DNA of 64,000 nt from Deinandra increscens subsp. villosa (lineage: Eukaryota > Streptophyta > Magnoliopsida > Asterales > Asteraceae). Positions 42,691 through 52,946 of the stretch are shown piece by piece; the first letter of the stretch is position 1, and every line of letters starts with the position of its first letter. The DNA lies in NCBI GenBank assembly GCA_039602395.1, contig JBCNJP010000003.1, positions 20,174,956 to 20,238,955 on the forward strand. The letters run 5' to 3'. The notes under the pieces are model-generated. The model was not told where the DNA came from. It ran no database searches and saw nothing but the letters and a program-made list of their open reading frames with translations. The translations under genes were made by a program, and so were the position numbers.

Positions 42691-45221
42691 ATGGCTCCTC
42701 CCTCAAAACCTACTAAACATAACATGCATTTAAAATTTTCCACTGTTTCTCAAGAAGCTCTCGATCAGTTCATCACCGATTACCATATTCCGACCAATCT
42801 TCACTTTATTATTCCTTCACCTAATACTCCGATGCATCCTCTCCCAAAAGGAAAAATAGGACTGTATCTTGATTCTATTCGCAATGTCAACTATCGAATT
42901 CCTTTTTTCCCCCTTCTTGCTTGAAGCCCTAAAATTTTTCGGAGTTCATATCTCACAATGTAACCCCCTTGGACTTGGAACTTTGAACCACTTTGAAGTT
43001 TCTTGCCGTGCCCTGAATATGACTCCAAATCTCCCCCTTTTTCGTGCCTTTTACCAGATCACCATGTCCGGTGACTGGTATACTTTCGAAAGAAGAAGAA
43101 AGTTTGAACCCTTGTACGGCAAAAAACTCCCAAAAAACCATTTTTGGAAAGAAAATTTTATTTTTGTTGATGATTCTTGTTTCCCAAAAGAAATTAAGTG
43201 GCGAAAGTACAGTTCGCAATGAACCCCCCAAGAAAGAAGAAATTAACTCTCGCCACTTTTTATCTTTAAGCAAATTTATTCACCCAATTAGGAAGTATCC
43301 TGAGGAAGTTCTTATTGCTGCCCAAATCAGTCAGCAATTTAAGAAACCACACTTGCCTCCCATCCTCCTTTTGGATGGAGTGGGTGAGCATTCATTTCCC
43401 TTCCCTTTATATTTTGCACACATATATATACTATAAAATTATAACGTATATACCTTGTTTACTGTTTTGCAGAAATGAATCTTTCCAATGTTTTAAAGTT
43501 AAAAAGTTTTTCTGGTTTACAATTGGGAAATCATTCCGCTGCATCTCAATCAGGTACCCCCATTGTTGAATCCCCTACTGCTACAGCCACCCCAAGTAGC
43601 ACTCCACCATCAACCCCTCCTGTTAATGTTGACCCGACTACTTCACCCATGGTGACTCCTGAGGCGACCCTTGCCCCTAACCAAAACAAAAGAAGGAAGA
43701 GAATGGCAAAAACTGGCCCCAGAAACCCTTCCGAAGCTGGAGATTTAAAGAAGACCCGGAAGTCCCCTCGTACTCAAAAGGTCCCTTCCCATTCTTTTAC
43801 TTTAGAAGCTTTGTCAGATCATTTGAAAGGTGAACTTTCTGAACCTGAATCCCCATTGATTAATACTTCCAGTCCCATCAGCTTTGCCCGTTTAACGTCA
43901 GATGCTTTTAATGTGGGTGACTATTTCAACCCTTCCCCTTATGACAATTTTTCTGATATTCCATCATTTCCAGTGGTGATCGACAAGGGTAAGCAAGTTG
44001 TTATTCCTTCTGAATCCACCACTGTATCAGCAGCTTTTAATCAAGCTCCACCTCATCCATCATCACTTCCGACTCCACCATCCTCATTTCGCCCTTTCAA
44101 CAACCCTTTCTCTGAATGGCTTAAGAAAGAGGTCAAGGAAGTGACTTCAAGGAACTCATCACAGTTCAATCTTGACGAACTGTTTACTCCCAGTTGGAAC
44201 CTTACCAATCGAGACAGCTTTTCTGACCCCTCTATTGCAAGAAGCTTATTTTTCCACAGTCTACTCCCCATGATGTCAAAACTTTTTAGGAAACATCTGC
44301 CCCAGACCTCGCACACCGAATCATGATGAATTATGCGGAAAGTCAAAATTTGATCCCTGAGCTATATTGTCGATGGATCCTTGCCAAGGCCAAAGATGAG
44401 AAAGTACCCCCTTCCCAGTCATCCTCATCCCCAGCTTTTTTGACACTTCCGGCCATCCCGGCTACTCTTGAATTATTGAAAAATAATGTTACAAAGCTGT
44501 CACAAGAGAAACTTAGCATGGAAACCTCTCTCAAAAACCTATAGAATGAACATTGTTCTGTTCAACAAGCTTTATCAGATCTGAAGTCATCATCTCAAGC
44601 TTCATTGGAGAAGCTAAAAACCGAAAATGCATCTCAAGCTTTGACAATTAAGAACACTTCCGATGGTAACAATTTTTTTTTTTTACACATCCGACCCTTA
44701 CTAACTTTGCAATTTATTTCTTTCAGAGCTGAAGCAACTAAAGGTCAATGAGAATAACCTTATAAAGCAATTGAAATCCTTCCAAGAAAAGCTTGAAAGG
44801 AGCTATGCAGATATAAGACAGAAAGAAAAGATGGTGGCTGACGAGAGGATGGCTAAGGAAATTGCCCGTGAGGATTTAAAGAAGGAGAAAATGTGGCTTA
44901 TGAATGATGGGATTAAACGGGTAGTTCAAAGAGTTCTCAACAGTCCTTCCCTTCAGAATGCCATCGGTAACATGATCAATGCCACCAATGCAACTGGCTT
45001 CAACGAAGGTATAAAAGCTGGTCTTCATTTTTCTACTGGAAGCGACAAAGATTTTGACAAAGTGCCAGGGTATGACACTTCCGCTGATACAACTTATGCT
45101 GATGCTTCTGCTGCCTTTTCCGAGCTCCAATTTCCATTTGTTGCCTCTTAGGCAGAACACGCAGAAGCACCTTTGGAAGTAATCCAAGCAGCCCTGACCC
45201 TTCCTGAAAATCCTCTCTCTG
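42691..45221 (+). pseudogene. Antisense ORF of Tat element (PF04195-like, 'gypsy-type transposase')
   Basis: Encoded opposite to pol. Exon 1 is 42691-43383 (MAPPSKPTKHN..., then FFGVHISQCNPLGLGTLN and YTFERRRKFEPL), with a frameshift near 42920 and another near 43200. Intron 43384-43472 is GTGAGC to TTTTGCAG. Exon 2 is 43473-44665 (Pro/Ser/Thr-rich, basic KRRKR, then helical), with a shift near 44320 and a TAG near 44542. Intron 44666-44726 follows. Exon 3 is 44727-45221 with a coiled coil and GFNEGIKAGLHFS, a TAG at 45148-45150 and then a GTAAGT donor. The family is annotated 'putative transposase, gypsy type' but has no known catalytic role. The conserved introns argue for past expression from its own promoter. 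Confidence 0.75.
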
Positions 45222-46018
45222 GTAAGTGAATTCCTTTATGGTTATCTTTTGAACTAAGGCTTATAAGCCTTCTTGAAACAATTTATCTTGGTTTGTAATG
45301 GGCATGTACCAAGTAAAACATCTTTGAATACTGTTGACTTTCTTCGGAAGGGTTACTGTGGGCCCTTCCGATCTTTGTTTTGAAATCTTAATGACCATGC
45401 ATTTACAACATTGTGCCATTGAACTGCATATATTATGCATAAGAATCGGAAAGGTTTATGTTGGCCTTTCCCTTCTTTTTAGATCTGGTTTAATTTTATC
45501 CTATGAAGGATATTTTATGACCTGGACCTTTTATCTCATGGTTAGATGCTTTCAACATCTTGTGCCATTTAGACTCGTCAGTCTCTTAGGGAAAAATATT
45601 TCTACCTGAATTGCACTTAACCAAAGTGCTGGCATGGTTATGTTACACAACTTAGCCTTTATTAAACCACTTTCGTGTTTTATTTATAACTTGGTCTTTT
45701 ATAAGAAGACTTAGCTATTTTACAGCATGATCATATAATTGTTTATATAACATTATAGATTTAGCCTTTTAGGTTTAACATGGTTGTTGCAATCAACTTA
45801 GTATGACCTTGCCCCTTTTTTTTATATTAAACAAAACAAAAGTTCATCCTTTACGAAGAAACTTTCTTTATTACTTGAACCTTTGCTTTTATCAACAGTC
45901 TACAAGAAAACACATATAACAAAACAGTATCAATTTCATCATATCAAATATCAAATTTACAAAAATTTTAATCACCCCCCGCATCTTTTATTCTCCAAAC
46001 TCCCTTGCTTGACTTTCT

Positions 46019-47306
46019 TCAAATGTTGTATTTTCGCAAGTGCAACCCGTTCCATGTTCGTGGAACCCTACTTCCATCTGCATTTCCCAACACATACGAC
46101 CCTTTATCTAGCACTTCCAAAATCTGATACGGCCCTTCCCAATTTGGTGACAGTTTACCTCCAGGCAATACTCTGCTTGCTTCATTGTTTCGAAGGACCA
46201 GATCACCCTCCTTAAACTGAAAACTCTTCACATTCTTGTTATAATATCTAGCCATATTTTGTTTATATTTTGCCTCTCTTATTGCCGCTACTTCACGACG
46301 TTCCTCCAACACATCTAAATTCTCTCGCAAACTTTTTTCATTATCTCCATTTTCTAGCATCCTTCTTGTCGGAACACCAACTTCAACTGGAATGACAGCT
46401 TCAGTTCCATAGGTCAGACTGAAAGGTGTCTCGCCATGACTTGATTTTGGCATGGTCCTTAAAGACCATAGCACATGCAAAAGTTCATCCACCCATCCGC
46501 CACCAATTTTTTCCAACCTCATTTTTTATACCTTCTACAATGCTCCTGTTCATTCTCTCAACCTGCCCATTTGCCTGTGGATGGGCCACAGAAGTAAAAG
46601 TTTGTGATATTGCCAATTCTTCACACCACTCCCGGAAGGGATTATCAGCAAATTGCTTACCATTGTCAGACACAATACATAACGGCAAGCCAAACCTGCA
46701 AATTATGTGTTCCCACACGAACTTCTTCACCTGCTGCCCTGTAATTGACGCCAATGGTTTGGCCTCCACCCACTTCGTGAAATAATCGACAGCAACAATC
46801 AAGAATTTAACCCTTTCGGCCGCTTCAGGAAAAGGCCCAACTATATCTATACCCCACTTTTGGAAAGGCCAAGCGGATGTCACCGGCACCATTGCATGCT
46901 TCGGCTTTAAACTCACCGGCGCATGTCTCTGACACTCGTCACATTTTTTCAATTCATCCATGACTGTTTTATGCATCCCGGGCCAATAGTAACCTAACCC
47001 TACAAGTTTAGTTACTACCATTCGTGCCCCTGCGTGACTTCCACATATACCACTATGAACCTCAGCAGTAACTTTCAATGCCTCTTCCATAGTCAAACAT
47101 CTTAGCAAAGGACCCAAAAATGTTTTCCTATACAAAATATTATTTTGAAATTGGTATTGGAAGGAATTTACATACACCTTTCTTGCCTCTGCCTTGTCTT
47201 CTGGCAACATTTCATCTCGAAAATATGCTACTAATGCATCCATCCAAGTCTCCTGAGAAACTTGTACTTCTAACACTTCCGAAACTGGGACAGATGGATT
47301 TTCCAA
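46019..47306 (-). pseudogene. Tat integrase (HHCC, DDE, C-terminal domain), frameshifted
   Basis: Frame 46485-47306 carries the zinc-binding HHCC module (EVHSGICGSHAG... CDECQRH). The DDE core follows: Asp in GIDIVGPFP, Asp in VSDNGKQF and Glu in ANGQVERMNRS. The frame is lost near 46500. Frame 46019-46522 then supplies the C-terminal part, including the GPY-like motif PNWEGPYQI. Ordinary Gypsy integrase in all other respects. Confidence 0.85.
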
Positions 47307-47311
47307 AACCT

Positions 47312-47700
47312 CTACCGAACTTCTTTGGCCAAATGATTAAAAGCTGTTGACGCCAGCTTACTGAGTGCATCTGCTTTTTTATTCTGTGACCTTGGCACAT
47401 ACATTACTTCACAGGTTAAAAATTCCCCCATCAGCTTCTTCACTTGTCCCAAATAAAGAGCCATGTTAGCACCTTTAGCCTCATAATCACCATTTACTTG
47501 GTTAGCCACAAGCAAGGAATCCACATGCGCCAGAACTTTCCTCTCTCCCAGTTGTTTAGCCAACCGTAAGCCAGCTAAAAACACTTCCCTGTTAATAAAA
47601 CACACATACAATAAACTCAACCAAAGTTAGCTTAGAAGTCCTTGGAAACCTGCTAAAACGCCTCATACTCTACTTCGTTGTTTGAAGTATCAAAATTAAA
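47312..47700 (-). pseudogene. Tat second RNase H-like domain
   Basis: Minus-strand frame with LAGLRLAKQLG, HVDSLLVANQVNGDYEAKG and VPRSQNKKADALSKLAS, matching the extra (archaeal-like) RNase H that Tat elements carry after the usual one. The upstream NNEVEYEAF motif is separated from FLAGL by about 78 bp of inserted sequence with a stop. Imperfect 12-bp direct repeats flank the insert (47571-47582 and 47649-47660). Confidence 0.75.
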
Positions 47701-47892
47701 CTTCAATGCATATGTTAGCTCATCACCCTCGGGACTTACCAACATTAAGCCTGCACCAATATGAATTAGAACCCTTATGGTGTATAAAAAAGAAAACACA
47801 TTTAAAAATAAAAGTTACCTGCACCGGAATCCATCACTTCCAACAGATCCGTCTGTATATAACCTCCACAAGGAATCCATCTCTTTCGATTC

Positions 47893-48329
47893 TTACGATA
47901 ATAATTCTCCATTTTCTGTCTGAGGAATTTCTGCCAAGAAATCTGCAACTACCTGACCCTTCATTAATATTCTAGGCCTGTACATAACATCGAATTGCCC
48001 CAATTCGATAGCCCATTTCGCAAGACGCCCCGACATTTCTGGTCTTCGCAAAATTTGTCTAATGGGAAAAGCAGTATACACTTCCACCCGATGTGCTTGA
48101 AAATATCTACGCAAACGTCTTGTTGCAACCACCAGGGCCAATACCAACCTTTCTAATGGAGGGTATCTCCCTTCATACTCCTTTAATACTTTGCTGACAT
48201 AGTAAATCGGGATTTGCACTTTATTTCTCTCTGCTAACAACACTACACGTACAGCACCTTCAGAAGTAGCAATGTACATATAAAGACACTCACCTTGCCG
48301 AGGTGCAGTTAATGTCGGAAGGGATTATT
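47893..48329 (-). pseudogene. Tat RT end and first RNase H
   Basis: Frame LPTLTAPRQGEC (end of RT/connection) leads into LYMYIATSEGAV, VSKVLKEYEGRYPPLERLVL and QVVADFLAEIP, a Gypsy RNase H. It begins directly at the LTR edge (48330), so the deletion joined LTR to pol. The catalytic RT motif is lost. Confidence 0.8.
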
Positions 48330-48704
48330 AGAGGGAACAAATATTCCTCGGATTGTAATGTTGTAACAAGCTAAATGAAGATTGAAGTTTAAAGTAAGAA
48401 TGAGAAAATCAATTGGAAAAGTAGAGAGAACTTTATTAGAAATGTCACATGCGACTACACATAGTAAAGGTGTAAGAAAATGCAATCCATTATTCTGTCC
48501 TAAAACGCCCTATTTATAGGAACCTTCAGCTCTCGCTCTTCCGGTTAAGTACATCTGTCACTTGCTCCGCAAGTGCCAGCCTTTAAGTACCATCCTCCAA
48601 CTGAGCCTTTCCGTTCCTGTTCTGAAACAGCTTTAAGACAGAAAGGGACTTAATCTTGGTGGTGCCGGATGTGTATCACATCCGACACCTATAATATATC
48701 ATCA
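48330..48704 (-). repeat. 5' LTR of Tat element
   Basis: 375 bp, reading TGATGATATATTATAGG at its start on the minus strand. The normal PBS after it is missing owing to the deletion. Confidence 0.88.
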
Positions 48705-50708
48705 ACTATACAAGATAGAGTACATATTTAAATTAAATAATTAAGCACATGACAAATATAGTTGGCGCCATATTGCATTGCAGTGATTATGTGCTAATAT
48801 GCCCTCGCAAGATGGACGAGGGTGAAGTGAGACCAATCTTGGATGTTAAATATTCAAATCGTGGTCGAAGTAAAGGCTTGGTGAGAGCATCTGCAAGCTG
48901 GTCATCGCCTGAGATATGCGTGACACGAAGTGAACCAGCTTGTACTTTTTCCCTAACAAAGTGAAAATCCGCAAGATGCTTCATTCTAGAGTGGAAGACG
49001 GGGTTTGAGGAGTAGGTTGTAGCACTAAGATTGTCGCAGTAGATTGTAGGAATGATGGTTGACCTGAAACCCAGTTCAGAAAGTAATTGTATGAGCCATT
49101 GAACTTCAGTCGTGGTGAGGCAACGGCTCTAAATTCTGCTTCAGTGGAACTACGAGCGAGTGTACTCTGACGTTTCGAGCTCCAGGAGATAGGGTTGGAT
49201 CCAAGGTAAACTATATAACCAGTGGTGCTTCGGTAGTTATCCTTATCGCCCGCCCATTCGGCATCTGTAAAGGCATGTAGCGTTAAAGGGGACTGCTTAC
49301 GAAGGAGGAGTCCACGATTCATTGTGCCTTGTAGATATCTTAGTAATCTTTTTAATGCTTGCCAGTGGATTGAGGTGGGGGCATGCATAAATTGGGATAA
49401 CTTGTTAACAGTGAATGCTACATCTGGTCTAGTGAGAGATAGGTATTGTAGAGCTCCAACAATATTTCTATATTGGGTGGGGGAAGGATGTGGTTGGCCT
49501 CCTTTTAGCGTTAGAGGTTCTGAGGTAGTCATAGGTGTAGATATAGACTTGCAATCACTCATATTTGCTTTATGTATTATATCATATATATATTTCTTTT
49601 GACAGAGATGAAGACCTTGAGGGTGAGGAAGAACTTCAATACCAAGGAAGTAGGATAGAGATCCTAGATCAACGGAACCATCCGGGTGATACTTGGTGCG
49701 AAAAAACCCATTTGGAACCAACAAGATTAGGAGCATTATTAGAGGGAACAAGAGTCCACGTATTATTGCGTTCTAGAGCATCAAACTCGGATTGCATTGC
49801 TTGACGCCATGAAGGGTGTTTAAGTGCGTGAGCAATGGTGGGTGGTTCAGAGGACCGAGATGTGGAAGCGTGATAAAGAAAAAATTCAGAGGAATGGTAT
49901 TTGGAGTTCGGTTTAGGATTTGGACGTGTATTAGGTTTAGAGGGTGGTGGAGAGGAAATAAAAGTGGAAGGTGAGGTAGGTGTCTGCATGGGATTATTTG
50001 AGGATGTGGTTAAGATATGGGATGTGTTTGTGGGGTAAGGGGAGCCATGTGAAGGAGAGAGAGGAGGGGTGTCAGGTGTAGAACACGTGAAAGGGGGGAA
50101 GGGGTTGGATGGTTGTGTAGGTAGGGAGGTAGTAAAAGAAGGTGGGGTGGGATTTGATGGGGAGGTAGGGGTAGGGGAGGTAGATGGAGTTGGGAAAATA
50201 GATGTGGAGGGGCTTTGTACGATGGGGTTGGAGATTGGCAAAGAAAGTGGGACCCAATCACTTAAATTAATAGAAGGTGATGAGGAAGAGTTTGTGAGTT
50301 TGTTATAAGGGAATTCATCTTCTATAAACTGTACATGACGAGAACAGTAGATTTTAAAGGTGGAGGGATCAAGTGTATAATATGCACTCTATGTTGAAGA
50401 GTAGCCAACAAAAATACAGGGGATGGAACGAGAATGTAATTTATGAGGAGAATATGGTCTAAGCCAAGGGTAACATAAACAACCAAAACTACGAAGTTTC
50501 TAATAATTAGGTTGTTTATGAAAAAGAATATAGAAGGGAGAATTATTTTTAAGAGTAGGGGTCGGAAGACGGTTAATAAGATAGGCAGCGGTAGTGAATG
50601 CAAAGGACCAAAAAATAGTGGGTAAGTTTGCATGAGATAGAAGTGCTAAACCGGTTTCTACAATGTGTCGGTGACGTCGTTCGGCATAGCCATTGTGCTC
50701 GGGTGTAT
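48705..50708 (-). pseudogene. Outer Copia element: integrase end, RT with deleted core, RNase H
   Basis: The minus strand reads, from 50733 downward, an integrase part (PEHNGYAERRHRHIVETGL), a Ser/Pro/Thr-rich linker and the RT start (WRQAMQSEFDALERNNTW, KWVF). It then jumps from YHPDGSVD straight to LGSLSYFLGIEV, so the catalytic YVDD core has been deleted near 49640. RNase H follows (FTDAEWAGDKDNYRSTTGY, SSTEAEF) and, after a frameshift near 49110, the end VREKVQ...DDQLADALTKPL at 48787-48984. Several stops and shifts are present. Confidence 0.85.
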
Positions 50709-51834
50709 TGATGTTAGTCCAATGTGTCGTCATTATTATGTTTATATTGTCTTATTTAATAACAATAATGGTTGGATTATGTTGCATTTTCACGGGTTTT
50801 ATGTTTTGAGGTACCGGATGCTTAATGAGTTAAATTGAAGCAGTTACGAGAGAAGCTGGAAGCTGTCGGTACAAAGTTCGAGAAAAACCGGGAACGAGTG
50901 AAGACTTAGAAGAAAATTGAAGAAAGTTCCTGAGATTCAAATCAGGGCGGTACGCCCAGAAGAGAAGAAGTCAGGGCGGTACGCCCTAAAGTTTAGAGGC
51001 GCAGCCGGAAGATTAAATCCGGGCGGTACGCCCAGAGTTTCACACTTTGGGGCGGTACGCCCCAATTCAGTCGGCAGAAAAAATTAGGGTTTCATATTTA
51101 AACTTGTTTGTTAAGTTATTTTCAGAATCAATCATCATTCCAGACGACCAGAGGCTTAGGGTTTGCGAATTTCACCATTGTTTTGGAGATTTTTGAGAGC
51201 ATTCTAATCATTCGGTAACTGTTTTCAATGCAATCTTTCATTATGTGTTTGTTTGTTTCATTAGCCATGTCCGGCTAATCCACCACTAACCGCTTTTGGT
51301 GATTGGTTGGTGGATTCGTTCTATGATTAACCTATTTCTTAACTAGTTATTCCGGAATACTTGCTACCGTTGAATACCTACATGCGGAATTGTTAAAATT
51401 AACTAGTAATCTAGGGTTTTAGTGGTCCACTGTTTATTGATCTAGCACTTTCTTGCGGCAGGACTAATCAGCCCATTAGGAAACTAGGTTATTAGGTCAA
51501 GGAAGCAATTGGGGGGCATGTCTATGTGTCACGGTTAAGGAATTAGGTTTTTCTAGATCGGTAGCCAACCAGGATCCAGAAGTGGTTAGATTCGTCTCAT
51601 TTGAATTCAATTAAGTTTTTAGGTTAAAGTTAGTTAATTTGTTAGTTAAATCACTCAATCAACCAAAACAGCCAAGTGGCAACCTTAGTTAATTTTAGGT
51701 AATCAGTAAATTTAGTTAATTTAGTTAATCAATTAGTCAATTTCCACATATTCCCTTGGTTCGATAACCCTAACTTACCACTACTACAAATCAATCTAGT
51801 TGGGGATTTGAAACGGCCTGACAAACCGTTATCA
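50709..51834 (+). repeat. 5' LTR of Athila element
   Basis: 1126 bp from TGATGTTAGTCC to CCGTTATCA. It contains four GGGCGGTACGCCC words (50945, 50974, 51021, 51050) and an AT-rich CATATTTAAAC near 51088 that could be the TATA region. Confidence 0.95.
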
Positions 51835-51837
51835 AAT

Positions 51838-51855
51838 TGGCGCCGTTGCCGGGGA
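51838..51855 (+). promoter_or_regulatory. Primer binding site (tRNA-Asp type), Athila
   Basis: TGGCGCCGTTGCCGGGGA lies three bases after the LTR. It is the usual PBS of Athila and Tat elements. Confidence 0.9.
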
Positions 51856-52223
51856 ATTAGTGCGCTTTTTGATTTGTTGATTTTTTTTATTTTGCAATTT
51901 TTGATTCATTTTTTTAAAAAAAATTCAAAAAAACCCAAAAATAGTGTTTTTATTTAATTAATTACTTTCTGCAACTAAAAAAAAAAATAAATAAATAAAA
52001 TTTTTTTTAATTTTTTCCGAAATCAATTTCTGGGCGGTACGCCTGGAAATCTTCATTCCTGGGCGGTACGCCTTGAACCTTTTTTCACAGAAAGTTTTCA
52101 AAATTTTGACCATCCAATTTTCGATTTTTTCTGTTCTATTGCATTATTTACACCCCCTGGAACAGTGCTGCGTAATTGGTTTGCTTGTTTGTGACCGATT
52201 TTGCAGGTTTTAGGTGAAATTGC
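51856..52223 (+). other. Leader of Athila element
   Basis: Untranslated, A/T-rich. It carries two GGGCGGTACGCC words (52032, 52061) and a TTTTGCAG splice-acceptor-like site near 52205, just before the gag ATG. Confidence 0.7.
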
Positions 52224-52946
52224 ATGCATACGCGGCATTCCCGCAAGACATCCCCGCTGATTTACAATCCGGAGATTGAGAGAACCGCTCGGCAGAACCG
52301 AGCAGAACAGAGAAACAGAAGAGAAATGGAGGGCCAGAATCCCAATCCCAACCAACCACAAAACCAAAACCAAAACCAAGATCAAAATCCATACCCCAAC
52401 CAAAACCCAAATCACAACCAAAACCCGAACCCAAATGAGAACCTCAATCAAAATCCCAACCAACCACAGAACCAAGGCCAAAATGAACCAGTGGACCCTG
52501 CCATGCCACAAAATATCCCTCCGGGTCATATTCCACCATTTCGGGTGCACGGGCACAATTCTTTACCATCCCTTTCCCCTAAATCTTCATACCATGAGGA
52601 GGACGGTTACCACTACCGGGTTAGACAACCAAGTCCACCTCGCCAACAACAACCACCCTTATTCCGCCGAGCCCCACCACAACAACCTCCACCACCACAA
52701 AACCACTTTCGACAAAATCCCGTGTACGAGGAGCAGTGGGGGCATGATTGGTATGACCCAAATGAAGATGAAGATGGATATGGGTATAGAGAGGAACCAC
52801 CAGTTGACATTCCAAGGAACAGAGCACGAGCTCCACAGGCTAATGTTGCCCCACAAGGAAGAAGAGCTTCCCCCCAAGAGGAGTTCCACAATTCAACCAT
52901 GGGGGAGCTCGTCTTCAAATGGAAGGAGGAGTCCCACGATTGGTAG
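52224..52946 (+). CDS. Athila Gag N-terminal region, Asn/Gln-rich
   Basis: ATG at 52224 (MHTRHSRKTSP), 240 codons. Residues about 35-90 are almost only Asn, Gln and Pro (QNPNPNQPQNQNQNQDQN...). A Pro/Arg-rich and acidic region follows. It ends in TAG at 52944-52946, overlapping the next frame by 28 nt in another phase. Either a frameshift mutation split gag, or programmed frameshifting joins the two. The slip zone GTCTTCAAATGGAAGGAGG does not show a classical heptamer. Confidence 0.7.
   Translation: MHTRHSRKTSPLIYNPEIERTARQNRAEQRNRREMEGQNPNPNQPQNQNQNQDQNPYPNQNPNHNQNPNPNENLNQNPNQPQNQGQNEPVDPAMPQNIPPGHIPPFRVHGHNSLPSLSPKSSYHEEDGYHYRVRQPSPPRQQQPPLFRRAPPQQPPPPQNHFRQNPVYEEQWGHDWYDPNEDEDGYGYREEPPVDIPRNRARAPQANVAPQGRRASPQEEFHNSTMGELVFKWKEESHDW

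Larger units (their letters stand above)
41967..48704 (-). mobile_element. Tat-type Gypsy element with antisense ORF, internally deleted
   Basis: LTRs lie at 48330-48704 (5', minus strand) and 41967-42332 (3'), with TSD ACTAT at 41962-41966 and 48705-48709. A PPT lies at 42333-42344. Minus-strand pol keeps the end of RT, RNase H, a second RNase H-like domain and integrase. PBS, gag, protease and most of RT are missing, the sequence passing straight from the LTR into RNase H. A spliced plus-strand ORF lies between pol and the 3' LTR. A second RNase H and an antisense ORF at this place are known traits of the plant Tat lineage. Confidence 0.9.

Noticed and set aside
50069..50308. Plus-strand Gly/Val-rich frame
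   Set aside because: Antisense shadow of the Ser/Pro/Thr-rich linker of the outer Copia polyprotein.
50945..51062. Regularly spaced GC-rich words as a CRISPR array
   Set aside because: Spacing varies (29, 47, 29 bp), the word is 13 bp, and it recurs in both LTRs and in the spacer of a retrotransposon.
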